From contig JAWKIW010000022.1 in the NCBI GenBank assembly GCA_041394145.1, positions 1-64,000 on the forward strand: a DNA stretch of 64,000 nt, given 5' to 3'. A model generated the notes under the pieces. The model did no database searches, had not been told where the DNA came from, and saw only the letters and a program-made list of their open reading frames with translations. This DNA is from JAWKIW01 sp041394145. GTDB taxonomy: Bacteria; Actinomycetota; Acidimicrobiia; Acidimicrobiales; Acidimicrobilacustridaceae. The position numbers and the translations under genes were made by a program. Position 1 is the stretch's first letter, and every line of letters begins with the position of its first letter. Below, in pieces: positions 16,750-26,216 of the stretch.

Positions 16750-17784
16750 ATGCCCGCCAGCCCAGCCACCACCACCCGACCCGAGCCCACCGTTGCCCAC
16801 GCCAGCATCTGGTCCGCCTTCGAGCTGCTCCCCGACGGGATCGTCGTCGTCGACGCCCGGGGCGACATCGTGCACGCGAACCGGCGCCTCCTGAACCTGC
16901 TCGGGTACGAGGCCGGCGACCTCGTCGGCCAGCCGATCGAGCTGCTGGTGCCCGACGCCGCCCGCGCCCGTCACGCCGAGGACCGGGCCCGCTTCCTCAC
17001 CGATCCCGTCACCCGGTCCATGGGCACGGTGCCCGACCTGCGGGCCCGTCGGGCCGACGGCACCGAGGTCGCCGTCGACGTGTCGCTCAGCCCCACCCGC
17101 CTCGACGGCGAGACCGTCGTGGTCGCCGCCGTGCGCGACGTGACCGGCCGCTTCGTCGTCGAGACCCACGAGGCGAAGCTCGAGGAGCGCGAGCGCCTGG
17201 CCCGCCAGCTGCACGACACCGTCATCCAGGACGTGTTCACCACCGGTCTGGCGCTCGCGTCGCTCGCCAGCCAGGTCCCCGATCTCCTCCGCCCCCAGCT
17301 CGACGAGCTCATCGACCGCCAGGACGCCACCATCCAGCGGCTGCGCTCGGCCATCTTCGAGCTCGAGCCGAGCGAGGCCGAGCAGGCGCTGTCGGTGCTC
17401 GTGGACGCCCTGGTCACCGAGAGCACGCCGGTGCTCGGCTTCACCCCCGCCCTCACCCTCGAGGGTCCCGTCGACGCCGCCGTCGACGACGAGGTCGCCG
17501 AGCAGCTGCTGCTGGCGCTGCGCGAGGCGCTGGTGAACATCTCGCTGCACGCCCGCGCCCGCAGCGCCTACATCGACCTCGCCGTGGCCGACGGCGAGCT
17601 CGAGCTGCGGGTGCTCGACGACGGCGTCGGCGTGCCGCTCGACGTCGCCCGGCTCGGCAGCGGGCTCGCCAACCTCCGTCGCCGCGCCGGCGCCCTCGGC
17701 GGCGTGTGCGAGGTGCAGCGGTGCCGGCCCCAGGGCACCCTCGTGCGCTGGACCGTGCCGCTCGGCAGCGTCAGCGCCAGCTGA
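16750..17784 (+). CDS. PAS-domain histidine kinase (HisKA_3, NarX/DevS-like)
   Basis: A 344-residue cytosolic kinase. A PAS domain (about 18-130) begins FELLPDGIVVVDARGDIVHANRR. The dimerisation helix carries the His in RERLARQLHDTVIQDVF (about 152-168), the HisKA_3 pattern. A compact ATPase domain has LREALVNISLHARA (N-box) and LDDGVGVPLD. There is no membrane helix and no adjacent NarL-type regulator, so its partner is elsewhere. A GCGAGG ribosome-binding site lies before ATG 16750. The last 14 bp overlap the convergent patatin gene. Confidence 0.9.
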   Translation: MPASPATTTRPEPTVAHASIWSAFELLPDGIVVVDARGDIVHANRRLLNLLGYEAGDLVGQPIELLVPDAARARHAEDRARFLTDPVTRSMGTVPDLRARRADGTEVAVDVSLSPTRLDGETVVVAAVRDVTGRFVVETHEAKLEERERLARQLHDTVIQDVFTTGLALASLASQVPDLLRPQLDELIDRQDATIQRLRSAIFELEPSEAEQALSVLVDALVTESTPVLGFTPALTLEGPVDAAVDDEVAEQLLLALREALVNISLHARARSAYIDLAVADGELELRVLDDGVGVPLDVARLGSGLANLRRRAGALGGVCEVQRCRPQGTLVRWTVPLGSVSAS

Positions 17785-18619
17785 GCCAGACCGCCGCCAG
17801 CCGCCCCGCCTCGATCGCGCCCTGGCGCAGCCCCGCATCGAGCGCGATCGCCCGACGGGTGACGTCGAGGGGGTTGGGACCGATGGCCTCCAGTGCGTCG
17901 CGGTCGGCCTGCACCTCGACGACGATCGATCCGTCCGACCGGAGCCGATCGACCTCCTGCCCCAGCCTCGGCGTCCCCACCGGGTCGAGCGGCGAGAGCA
18001 CCACGACCACGTCGTGGCCGGCGGCCAGGTCGGCGTTGGTCGGTGAGCGCATCCCACCGTCGATGAACCGGCGGTCGTCGATCGTCACCGCCGGCCACAC
18101 GCCGGGCACGGCACAGCTGGCCGCCACCGCGTCCACGAGGGCGACGCCCGAGGTCCGGTCGAAGCGCACGAGCTCGCCGGTCCGGGCGTCGACGGCGGTG
18201 ATCTCCAGATGGCTGTCGGGCCAGTCGTGGCTCGGCAGCCTGGCCTCGATCACCGCCCGCCGGACCTCCTCGGCCACCGTGTCCGCCTCCAGCGCCAGCG
18301 CGCCCACCGACATCAGGCGCTGCTGCTCGTCGACCGCCTCGTCGTGCAGCAGCGTGAAGATGTGCACGAGCAGGTCCAGGTCGAGATCGGGCTGCAGCTC
18401 GGCCGACTCGTGGGGCGGGGTGCGCTGGGCGTCGAGCAGCTCGCCGAGGCGCACCCCGGCCGTCGCCTGGGCGGCCACCGCCGCGCCGGCCGAGGTCCCC
18501 AGCACCAGGTCGGCGTCGAGCAGGTCGACGCCGTGGCGGGCGACGGCGGCGAGCACCCCCAGCTCCCACGCGATCCCCGTCACGCCGCCACCGCCGAGCA
18601 CCAGGGCGCGGCCGTTCAC
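17771..18619 (-). CDS. Patatin-like phospholipase/lipid hydrolase
   Basis: A 282-residue patatin. The oxyanion glycine motif is LGGGGVTGIAWELG (residues 8-21), the nucleophile is Ser in GTSAG (about 42-46), and the dyad Asp is in the DGG motif (FIDGGMRSP). Members hydrolyse acyl esters of lipids. The GTG overlaps the upstream methyltransferase stop by 4 nt (GTGA). It is the third gene of an enoyl-CoA hydratase, methyltransferase, patatin operon; a lipid-related role is a reasonable inference. Confidence 0.9.
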   Translation of the reverse strand: MNGRALVLGGGGVTGIAWELGVLAAVARHGVDLLDADLVLGTSAGAAVAAQATAGVRLGELLDAQRTPPHESAELQPDLDLDLLVHIFTLLHDEAVDEQQRLMSVGALALEADTVAEEVRRAVIEARLPSHDWPDSHLEITAVDARTGELVRFDRTSGVALVDAVAASCAVPGVWPAVTIDDRRFIDGGMRSPTNADLAAGHDVVVVLSPLDPVGTPRLGQEVDRLRSDGSIVVEVQADRDALEAIGPNPLDVTRRAIALDAGLRQGAIEAGRLAAVWLSWR

Positions 18620-19224
18620 GGCTTCCTCCCGACGGTGAGCAGGGCCGACAGGAGCGGGCCGCCCGGCGGGCGCCACACCCGCCGCTGCTCGACCACCTCC
18701 AGACCCGCGCCGGAGAGCAGGCGCTCCACCACCTGCGGCGACGGCCACCGGACCTGGGTGCCGAGCCGAGCGGCCATCGGCGGGCTCACGTGGGCGACGA
18801 AGGCCCGGCCGCCCGGTGCGAGCACGCGGTGGAACTCGGCCGCCGCGGCCGCCTGGTCCGGGTACCAGTGGAACGACTCGGTGCAGCACAGGGCGTCGGC
18901 CGAGCCCGACGCCAGCGGCAGGCGCATGGCGTCACCGCGGACCCAGCGCAGCGCCGGCGCCCGCGCCGCAGCACGCGCCAACATCCCGGGTGAGTAGTCG
19001 AGGCCGACGATGGTGGCGCGCAGCGTGTCGTGCAGCCGCCGGGTGAGCAGACCGGTGCCGCACCCCACGTCGACGATCCGCTGCGGCGGCTCCGCCAGCA
19101 GCGCCTCCACGACCGCGTCGTGGACCGGCCGGTACGCCACCCGCTGCACGGCCCGCACGTCGTAGACCCGCGACCACAGGTCGAAGACCAGGCTGTCCAC
19201 GCCCCGAGGCGTACGCCCGACCAT
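18616..19224 (-). CDS. Class I SAM-dependent methyltransferase
   Basis: A 202-residue methyltransferase with motif I VDVGCGTGLLTRRL (about 47-60), the post-I acidic residue in GLDYSPGML, and GDAMRLPL with the FHW motif (TESFHWYPD). The form is the Methyltransf_11 ubiquinone/menaquinone-biosynthesis-like type, but the substrate is not evident. ATG 19224 overlaps the upstream stop by one base (TGATG), and the 3' end overlaps the patatin GTG. Confidence 0.88.
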   Translation of the reverse strand: MVGRTPRGVDSLVFDLWSRVYDVRAVQRVAYRPVHDAVVEALLAEPPQRIVDVGCGTGLLTRRLHDTLRATIVGLDYSPGMLARAAARAPALRWVRGDAMRLPLASGSADALCCTESFHWYPDQAAAAAEFHRVLAPGGRAFVAHVSPPMAARLGTQVRWPSPQVVERLLSGAGLEVVEQRRVWRPPGGPLLSALLTVGRKP

Positions 19225-20016
19225 CACCGGTCCCCGAACACGGGCGGGCGCTTCTCGACGAAGGCCTGCATCGCCTCGGCGAGGTCCTCGGTGGTGCTGG
19301 CCAGCAGCTGGGTGCGGTTCTCGAGGTCGATGCCGGCCTGCAGCGAGCCGATCTCGAGCTGGCTCCACATCACCTCCTTGGTCATCTGCACGCCGAAGGG
19401 GCTGTTGGCCAGGATCAGGTCGGCCTGCTCGAAGGCGGCGGCGAGCACGTCGTCGGCCACGGTGGTGACCAGGCCCATGGCGAGGGCCTCCTCTGCGTCG
19501 ACGAAGCGGCCCGTCAGCATGAGCTGGTGGGCGCGCGAGCGCCGACGAGGCGGGGCAGCAGCCACGACACGCCGATGTCGCACCCCGACAGGCCGACCCG
19601 CACGAAGGCCACGTTGAACCGGGCCGAGGGCGAGCACACCCGGATGTCGCTGGCCAGCGCGAGGGCGAACCCGCCCCCGCTGGCCGCGCCGTGCACCGCG
19701 GCGATGACCGGCTGGCGCAGGGAGCGCATGGCGGGCACCAGCGTGGCGATCGACTGCTGCACCGCCAACCCCGCCTGGGTCCGGCCCAGGCCGGCGGCCT
19801 CGGGCGGTGTGGCCCCTCGCGCAGGTCGAGGCCGGCGCAGAAGGCGCGCCCGGCGCCGGTGAGGACGATCCCGCGACAGCTGCGGTCGTGGCGGAGCGAG
19901 GCGAACGCCTCGTGGAGGCCGGCGACCAGCTCGGCGTTCATGGCATTGAGCGACTCGGGTCGTTGCAGGGTGACCAGGGCGACGCCGCGCTCCCGGGAGA
20001 TCTCGACAGCGGTCAT
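19224..20016 (-). pseudogene. Enoyl-CoA hydratase/isomerase, two frameshifts
   Basis: The pieces form one crotonase of about 264 residues. The N-terminal frame reads MTAVEISRERGVALVTLQRP and reaches the first oxyanion segment GRAFCAGLDLRE. The frame shifts near 19815; the middle piece holds the second oxyanion element AAVHGAASGGGFALALASD. It shifts again near 19540; the last piece holds LTGRFVDAEEALAMGLV and ends EKRPPVFGDR. All expected crotonase segments are present in order, so the breaks look like indels. The stop is fused TGATG to the methyltransferase start. A -10-like AAGTAT lies 6 nt upstream of ATG 20016. Confidence 0.82.
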
Positions 20017-20021
20017 CACGC

Positions 20022-20028
20022 GATACTT
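20022..20028. promoter_or_regulatory. Candidate divergent promoter with overlapping -10 elements
   Basis: The seven bases GATACTT give AAGTAT leftward, ending 6 nt before ATG 20016, and GATACT rightward, ending 7 nt before a GTG at 20035. One AT-rich patch could thus drive both directions. Neither hexamer is a full TANNNT match. Confidence 0.3.
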
Positions 20029-20060
20029 GCACCCGTGCGACACGGCGGGGCCGTCCTCCG

Positions 20061-21419
20061 GTGAGCAGCGGCACGCCGCGCCCGGGCGGGGTGCGCGACC
20101 TCGTCGACCGCACGCCAGCCGACCGCGACCGCTTCGTCGACTTCCTCCGGGCGACCTCCATCCTCGTGGTGATGCTCGGGCACTGGCTGATCTCGGTCGT
20201 GGGGCGCTCGGGCGACGAGATCACCGGCACTAGCGCGCTCGGCACCGTGCGCCCGCTGCAGCTGGCGACCTGGGTGCTGCAGGTGATGCCGGTGTTCTTC
20301 TTCGTCGGCGGCTTCTCGAACCTGCTCGCCATCGGCCACGAGCACGCCCGCAGGGCAGCTACCGCGGCTACCTCCGCACCCGCACAGCGCGGCTGCTGCG
20401 ACCGACGATGCTCTTCGCAGGGTCTGGCTGTTCGCCGCCGCCGTCCTCGGGCGCACCGACCTGAACGAGGCCTCGGTGCACTTCGCCGGTCAGCTCGCCG
20501 CCCAGCCGCTGTGGTTCCTGGCCGTCTACCTGATCGTCGTCGCCCTCGCCCCGCCGATGGCCTTCGTGCACCGGCGGCGGCCGATCGTGCCGTTCGTCGC
20601 CCTGCCGGCCGCTGTCGTGCTCTTCGACCAGCTCCGTCTGCACGGACAGGCCGAGGGTCTCGCCATGGCCAACTACGTGCTGGTCTTCCTGTTCGCGCAG
20701 CAGCTGGGCTTCCTCTACGGCGACGGGTGGCTGACGGGCCGGTCGAGGCGATCGCTCCTCGTCGCCGCAGCGGCCGCCTTCGGAGTGCTCGTCGTGCTCA
20801 CCGCCTGGGGGCCGTACCCGACGAGCATGGTCGGCGTGCCCGGCGAGTCCCTGTCGAACATGAGCCCGCCGACGGTGTGCATCCTCGTGCTGACCGTCGC
20901 CCAGGTCGGGCTGCTCATGGCCCTGCGGACGCCGGCCAACCGCTGGCTGGCGCACCGCCGGCCGTGGACCTTCACGGTCGTGGTGAACGCCCGGATCATG
21001 ACGCTCTTCCTCTGGCACCTCACGGCCATCGTGCTCGTCGCCGGCGCCGCCGTCGCCGTCGGGGCGCCGCTCGCCGACGCGGGGTCCGCCGCCTGGTGGC
21101 TCGGCCGACCGGTGTGGGTGCGCTGTCGGCGCTCGTCCTCGTGGTCCGGTCGCCGCCTTCGGCTGGGCGGAGGCGGCACCCGGTGCCGGGGGCGGCGGCG
21201 CGCCACGTCGGCGGTCGTCGGTGTCGCCGGTGTCCTGCTCGCGGTCCGTGGGCTGATCGGCGTTGCCATGACCGGCTTCGCCCCGCCCCTGCAGGCCTCC
21301 GGCGACCCGTTCCTCGGGATGACGCTCAGCCCGGTCCTCGACGTGGCGCTCGTCGTCGCCGGCTACCTCCTCGTGCAGGGCCGCCGGACCGCGCCTCGTC
21401 CCCCACCCCTGTGGTGTGA
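20061..21419 (+). pseudogene. Acyltransferase-3 family membrane protein (OafA-like), multiple frameshifts
   Basis: The hydrophobic pieces assemble into a ten-helix acyltransferase: DRDRFVDFLRATSILVVMLGHW (the usual first helix with the conserved His), MPVFFFVGGFSN, then RTRTARLLRPTM, LWFLAVYLIV, a long run of helices, and WHLTAIVLVAGAA. Frame changes are visible near 20352, 20418, 21120 and 21152, with at least one more between 21160 and 21410. The 3' end is uncertain: the TGA at 21417-21419 is one option, since the other frame runs into the next gene. Members move acyl groups to sugars, lipids or peptides at the membrane. This is the most indel-rich gene in the window, so real decay cannot be excluded. 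Confidence 0.65.
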
Positions 21420-21501
21420 GTCACCTCCCGCTTCGGGACCTCCGACCCTGCCCGAGGCGCCGGCGACGGCGTTCGATCGCGGGGCGAGGAGGCGAGGCCT
21501 G

Positions 21502-22822
21502 GTGACGAACGGGGGCGACCTCGCCGAGGTGACCGGCGACGGGGAGACGACGACGTCGGACGGGTCGGGACGGACCGGATCGAGCGGGTGGTTGGGCGGG
21601 CTCCAGGCCCGCTGGCAGGGGGTCGAGAAGCAGCTGGCCCGCAACCCGCTCGGGCGACTGCTCGGGGTGGGGCCCCGCACCGCGGGCTACGTCGTGCGCA
21701 CGCTGCGCCGTCGCTACGGCGCCGTCCACCTCGAGGACTTCCCCACCGTGCGGCTGACGCCGACCCACCTCGGCTCGGTGGCGATGGACGAGGCCATCCT
21801 GCTCGTCGCCAAGGGACCGAGCCGCTTCCCGGGCCGTGCCGACTACGAGCGGGTCGGTCGCGAGCTGGCCGACGCCCGGGTGCTGTACCGCGAGCGCGGC
21901 TGGACCGACGACCCCGCGTCCTACCACCGCGATCCCCCGTCGTTGGGCCCCTCCGACGTGCAGCGCACCGAGGGCTGGGCGCACCGGCTGCGCTACGAGC
22001 GCATCTGGTTCCCGTCGGAGTTCGAGCCCTACGAGGGTGAACCGGGCCGCGAGCGCTGGCTCGGCTTCCACACCAACCGCACCGCCGGGGCCTGGGTGCT
22101 GCGCCACGACGACGACGAGCCGCCCGTGGCTCGTGTGCCAGCACGGCTTCGGCATGGGCTACGCCTTCATGGAGTTCCCGGCGTTCCACGCCGCCCACCT
22201 CCACCACGACCTCGGCCTCAACCTCGTCGGACCCACCCTGCCGGTGCACGGGCACCGCAAGGTCTCGGCCATGTCGGGCGACGAGTTCTTGTCCTTCGAC
22301 CTCATGAACGCGGTGCACGGCCTGGCCCAGTCCGTGTGGGACGTGCGCCGGGTGCTCACCTGGGTGCGCGCCCAGGAGCCCACCGACGTCGGCCTGTACG
22401 GGTTCTCGCTCGGCGGGTACGTCGCCTCGCTGGTGGCGGCCTTCGAGCCGGGCCTCGACCTGGTGATCGCCGGCGTGCCGGTCAGCGACTTCCCGGCGCT
22501 GTTCGCGTCGCAGAGCCCGATGGTGATCCGCCACCGGGCGGTCGAGCACGGCATCCTCGGTGGCCCGGCCGACGAGGTGCACCGCGTCGTGTCGCCCCTC
22601 GTGCTCGACCCGACGGTCCCGTTCGAGCGCCGCTACGTGTTCGCCGGGCAGGGCGACCGGATGGCTCCACCCCCGGCAGGCGTACGACCTGTGGCGGCAC
22701 TGGGGCAAGCCCCGCATGCAGTGGTACCCGGGAACCACATGGGCTTCCTGTGGTCGTCGGAGGTCAAGGGCTTCATCGACGAGGCCCTGACCGAGCGAGG
22801 CCTCGTCGCCCCACCGCCGTGA
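21502..22822 (+). pseudogene. Alpha/beta hydrolase, three frameshifts
   Basis: Joined pieces give a hydrolase of about 440 residues. An N-terminal region of about 180 residues (GWLGGLQARWQGVEKQLA onward, then a conserved RYERIWFPSEFEPYEGEPG block) precedes the catalytic domain. The frame shifts near 22130, just before VCQHGFGMGYAF; the nucleophile elbow is YGFSLGGY (GXSXG); the final His lies in PGNHMGFLWSS. Two compensating shifts near 22667 and 22735 scramble about 23 residues (expected DRMAHPRQAYDLWRHWGKP). GTG 21502 is the likeliest start. The 3' end overlaps the convergent lipase gene by 50 bp. The substrate is not evident. Confidence 0.68.
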
Positions 22823-23900
22823 GCGACCCCCGGTCCCCCGTCGGCCACCACGCCTCGATCGCCGCGAAGACGTCCGGGTGGCTCGCCATGGCCAGGTGGG
22901 TGAGCCCCGGGAACACGCGCACCGTCGCCCCGGGGAACAGCGCGCCGCCGTCGACGTCGTCGGTCACCCCGGTGGCGCTCGCCGGGGTCACGAGCGCGTC
23001 GCCGAGCACGCGGGCGACGGCGTGGTCAGGATCGGCGGTCACGCTCCCCGCCACGATCAGGTAGGCCGCGCGGGGCAGGGGGCGCACCTCGTGCGGCCTC
23101 GGGCGGGCGCGGGCGTCGGGATCCTGCTCGAGCCAGTCCTCGTCGAGGATCGCCCCGAAGCGGAGGTCCTTGATCCCGGCGCTGCGCCGATCCAGGCCGA
23201 GGCCGACGAGCCGGGTGGCCGGCACCGGCACGGACCACAGGGCGCCGCTCACGAGGTTGGCGAGCTCCTCGAGGGGCGCCCCGGTGTTGGGCACCCCGAC
23301 CAGCACGACCCGGCGCACCGCCTGGGTCCACCGCCGACGGACGGCGAGGGCGTGCTCGCCCCGGGGCAGGACCGTGGCGTAGTGGCACGCCGAGCGGACC
23401 ACGAGGCCGCCCATGCTGTGCCCGATGAGGTCGATCTCGCGCACCCGGACCGGCCACGCCGCGACGAGGCGGCGCAGCACCACGGCGAGCTCGCGACCGT
23501 TGACCGAGATGTGGCGTCCGGTGTTGTAGCGCACGGCGAGCGGGGTGACGCCGTGCTCGCGGGCCAGCAGGGTGCCGAACGTGGTGGACGGATCGCGCTC
23601 GACCTGCCAGATCGACTCGGTCGACATCAGGCCATGGACGAGCAGGCACAGCTTCGGCGTCGCCACGACGCCCGCCGCCCCGAGCGCGTCGGCGAGCGCA
23701 CCCCGCTCGAGCGGCAGGACCGTGGCGCCCGCCCGGATCGTCATCGGCGTGGCGAACGGTGAGCCCTGGTCGTCGAGCGCGTCGCCGAACAGGCCGTTGA
23801 CGACCGCCACCGCCGCCTCGCGCCGGCCTGGCAGGGCGGTCAGCGCGCCGAGCAGCCGCTCGGCCGTCCCGACCGCCCGCGAGCGCTCGGGGATCTCCAC
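22773..23900 (-). CDS. Alpha/beta hydrolase, PGAP1/lipase-like
   Basis: A 375-residue hydrolase. LLVHGLMSTESIWQ (about 86-99) is the oxyanion strand-loop; the nucleophile is Ser in IGHSMGGLV (about 155-163), and THLAMASHPDVF holds the His near the C-terminus. The GHSMGG plus VPNTGAP wording is typical of PGAP1-like lipases and triacylglycerol lipases. GTG 23900 follows a TAGGGT -10 hexamer by 6 nt, fixing the start. It is divergent from the amidase gene and overlaps the converging hydrolase by 50 bp. Confidence 0.82.
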   Translation of the reverse strand: MEIPERSRAVGTAERLLGALTALPGRREAAVAVVNGLFGDALDDQGSPFATPMTIRAGATVLPLERGALADALGAAGVVATPKLCLLVHGLMSTESIWQVERDPSTTFGTLLAREHGVTPLAVRYNTGRHISVNGRELAVVLRRLVAAWPVRVREIDLIGHSMGGLVVRSACHYATVLPRGEHALAVRRRWTQAVRRVVLVGVPNTGAPLEELANLVSGALWSVPVPATRLVGLGLDRRSAGIKDLRFGAILDEDWLEQDPDARARPRPHEVRPLPRAAYLIVAGSVTADPDHAVARVLGDALVTPASATGVTDDVDGGALFPGATVRVFPGLTHLAMASHPDVFAAIEAWWPTGDRGSLTAVGRRGLARSGPRR

Positions 23901-23906
23901 GCCGTC

Positions 23907-23912
23907 ACCCTA
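23907..23912 (-). promoter_or_regulatory. -10 hexamer TAGGGT, leaderless promoter of the lipase gene
   Basis: Ends 6 nt before GTG 23900 on the minus strand. The divergent amidase promoter lies 17 bp away. Confidence 0.5.
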
Positions 23913-23928
23913 CGACCCATCCCCGCCC

Positions 23929-23934
23929 TAGAGT
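23929..23934 (+). promoter_or_regulatory. -10 hexamer TAGAGT, leaderless promoter of the amidase operon
   Basis: Ends 6 nt before GTG 23941. Confidence 0.5.
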
Positions 23935-23940
23935 CCGGCG

Positions 23941-25398
23941 GTGGACCTCGACCGCTCCGACGCCGCCACGGCCTGCGCCCGACTCGCCGCCGGGGAGGTG
24001 TCGAGCGAGGAGCTGCTCGACGCCCAGCTCGCCCGGATCGAGTCCCGCGACGTCGAGGTGCACGCGGTCGTCGCCCTCGACGTCGACCGGGCCCGCGCCC
24101 GGGCGCGCGCCGCCGACGAGGCCACCGCCCGCGGCGAGTCGTGGGGCCCGCTGCACGGGCTGCCGATCACGGTGAAGGACGCCTTCGAGACCGAGGGCCT
24201 CGTCACCACCTGCGGCGTCGCCGAGCTGGCCGACCACGTCCCCGAGCGCGACGCCGACGCCGTCGCCCGGCTGCGGGCCGCCGGCGCCATCGTCTTCGGC
24301 AAGACGAACCTCCCGCCCTTCGCCAGCGACATCGACACCTTCAACGACATCTACGGCCTGACCCGCAACCCGTGGGATCCCGACCGGACGCCGGGTGGGT
24401 CGTCGGGCGGCTCGGCCGCCGCCGTCGCCACCGGGATGTCCCTGCTGGAGCTGGGCAGCGACATCGGCGGCTCCATCCGCTCCCCCGCCCACTACTGCGG
24501 CGTGTTCGGCCACAAGGCCACCTGGGGCGCCGTGCCCGGCCGGGGCCACATCCCCCCGATGCCGGGCGGGCTCGCCCCGTCCGACCTCGGCGTGTTCGGT
24601 CCCCTCGGCCGCAGCGTCGCCGACCTCGACCTCGGCGTCACCGTCCTCACGGGCGACGACGTCGGCGGCGTGCCCGGGGCACGGCTCCCCGCGGCACCCG
24701 AGCGGCTCCTCGACCTCAGCGGGTGCCGGATCGGCGTCTGGTCGTCGGACGCAGCGGCACCCACGGCCGCCGACGTCACCGCCCTGGTCGAGGGCCTCGG
24801 TGCCCGGCTCGCCGACGCCGGCGCCCGGGTCGACCCGGAGATCCGCCCGTCCGTCCCGCTGGAGACGAGCTACGCCTGCTACCTGCGCCTGCTGACCGCG
24901 GCCATGGCGCCGACCTTCGACGACGACACGCGCGCCCTGCTGCAGGCTGTCGCCGCCACCGCCGACTGGTCCACCACCGACCCGATGGTCGCCGCCGCCC
25001 AGGGCGGGGCGGCCGATCACGCCCACTGGCTGCTGGCCGACGAGCAGCGGTGGCGGGTGGTGGCGGCGTGGGACCGCCTCTTCGAGTCGGTCGACGTGGT
25101 GCTCGCGCCGTGCACGCCGGTGCCGGCCTTCCCCCACGACGCCACGCCCATGATCTCGCGGACGCTCGACGTCGACGGCGAGCCCGTGCCGGCCATGCTC
25201 CACACCGCGTGGGCGTCGCTGGCATCGCTGCCGCTGCTGCCCGCGACCGCGGTGCCCGTCGGCCTCGTCGACGGCCTGCCGTGCGGCGTGCAGGTGATCG
25301 GCCCCCGCTTCGCCGACCGCACCACGCTCGCCGTGGCCGCCCACGTCGAGCAGCTCTGCGGCGGCTTCACCCCACCACCCGAAAGGCCCGCCCCGTGA
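23941..25398 (+). CDS. Amidase-signature hydrolase
   Basis: A 485-residue amidase with the complete Ser-cisSer-Lys triad: Lys79 in ITVKDAFE, cis-Ser155 in PGGSSGGS and the nucleophile Ser178 in GSDIGGSIR. Members hydrolyse amides, including nitrile-derived amides, fatty amides and Gln-tRNA. There is no gatB/gatC nearby, so a stand-alone catabolic amidase is likely. The GTG start follows the TAGAGT -10 element. The stop overlaps the next gene's GTG by 4 nt (GTGA). Confidence 0.92.
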   Translation: MDLDRSDAATACARLAAGEVSSEELLDAQLARIESRDVEVHAVVALDVDRARARARAADEATARGESWGPLHGLPITVKDAFETEGLVTTCGVAELADHVPERDADAVARLRAAGAIVFGKTNLPPFASDIDTFNDIYGLTRNPWDPDRTPGGSSGGSAAAVATGMSLLELGSDIGGSIRSPAHYCGVFGHKATWGAVPGRGHIPPMPGGLAPSDLGVFGPLGRSVADLDLGVTVLTGDDVGGVPGARLPAAPERLLDLSGCRIGVWSSDAAAPTAADVTALVEGLGARLADAGARVDPEIRPSVPLETSYACYLRLLTAAMAPTFDDDTRALLQAVAATADWSTTDPMVAAAQGGAADHAHWLLADEQRWRVVAAWDRLFESVDVVLAPCTPVPAFPHDATPMISRTLDVDGEPVPAMLHTAWASLASLPLLPATAVPVGLVDGLPCGVQVIGPRFADRTTLAVAAHVEQLCGGFTPPPERPAP

Positions 25399-26207
25399 GA
25401 ACGCTCTTCGACCGTGTCGCCGTGGTCACCGGGGCCGGCAGCGGCATCGGCCGGGCCACCAGCGAGCGGCTGGCCGAACGGGGCTGCCACCTGGCCCTCG
25501 TCGACGTGAACGAAGCGGGACTGGCCGCCACCGCGGCACAGGTGCGCGCCGGGGGGCGGCGGGTCTCCACCCACGTCGCCGACGTCTCCGACGCGGACCG
25601 CATGGCCGCCCTGCCCGGCGAGGTCCTCGACCGGCACGGCGCCTGCCACGTCCTCGTGAACAACGCCGGGGTGACCAGCGCCGGCCGCTACGAGGACGAC
25701 GAGCTCGACGACGTCCGCTGGATGGTCGGCATCAACGTGTGGGGGGTCCTGCACGGCTGCAAGTTCTTCCTGCCGGTCCTGCGGGAGGCCGACGAGGCCC
25801 ACATCGTGAACCTGTCGAGCATGGTGGCCTTCGTGGGCCTGCCCCAGAACGCCGTCTACTCGCTCACCAAGGGGGCGGTGCGGGCCTTCACCGAGGCGCT
25901 GCGGGCGGAGCTGATCGACAGCCGCATCGGGGTCACCGCCGTGTTCCCCGGCGCCATCAACACCAACATCATGGCGGCGGCCCGCGGAGCCGAGTCCGAG
26001 CGCCTCGCCACCATGGCCCGCAGCCGGCTCGCCCCCGTGCTGCTGCGCTCGCCCGACGCGGTGGCCCGCAAGATCGTGCGGGCGATCGACAAGGACAAGC
26101 CCCGTGTCCTCGTCGGGCCCGACGCCCACCTGTTCGACCTGACCGCCCGCGTCCTGCCGGGCCGGTCCGGCCTCGTCGGTCGGGCCGTCAACCGCATGAC
26201 GGGCTGA
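25395..26207 (+). CDS. Short-chain dehydrogenase/reductase
   Basis: A 270-residue classical SDR: TGAGSGIG (residues 12-19), NNAG (about 88-91), catalytic Ser in NLSSM and Tyr/Lys in YSLTK. The C-terminal third (KIVRAIDKDKPRVLVGPDA) is typical of the SDR subgroup that carries a C-terminal membrane-association region. It is coupled to the amidase by a GTGA overlap, so the two are probably co-transcribed from the leaderless promoter. Confidence 0.92.
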   Translation: MRTLFDRVAVVTGAGSGIGRATSERLAERGCHLALVDVNEAGLAATAAQVRAGGRRVSTHVADVSDADRMAALPGEVLDRHGACHVLVNNAGVTSAGRYEDDELDDVRWMVGINVWGVLHGCKFFLPVLREADEAHIVNLSSMVAFVGLPQNAVYSLTKGAVRAFTEALRAELIDSRIGVTAVFPGAINTNIMAAARGAESERLATMARSRLAPVLLRSPDAVARKIVRAIDKDKPRVLVGPDAHLFDLTARVLPGRSGLVGRAVNRMTG

Positions 26208-26216
26208 GGCTCGAGA

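Noticed and set aside
20476..23064. Fusion of the acyltransferase and the hydrolase into one 860-residue protein
   Set aside because: The open frame results from frameshifts and missing stops; the two halves belong to unrelated families and neither keeps its frame throughout.
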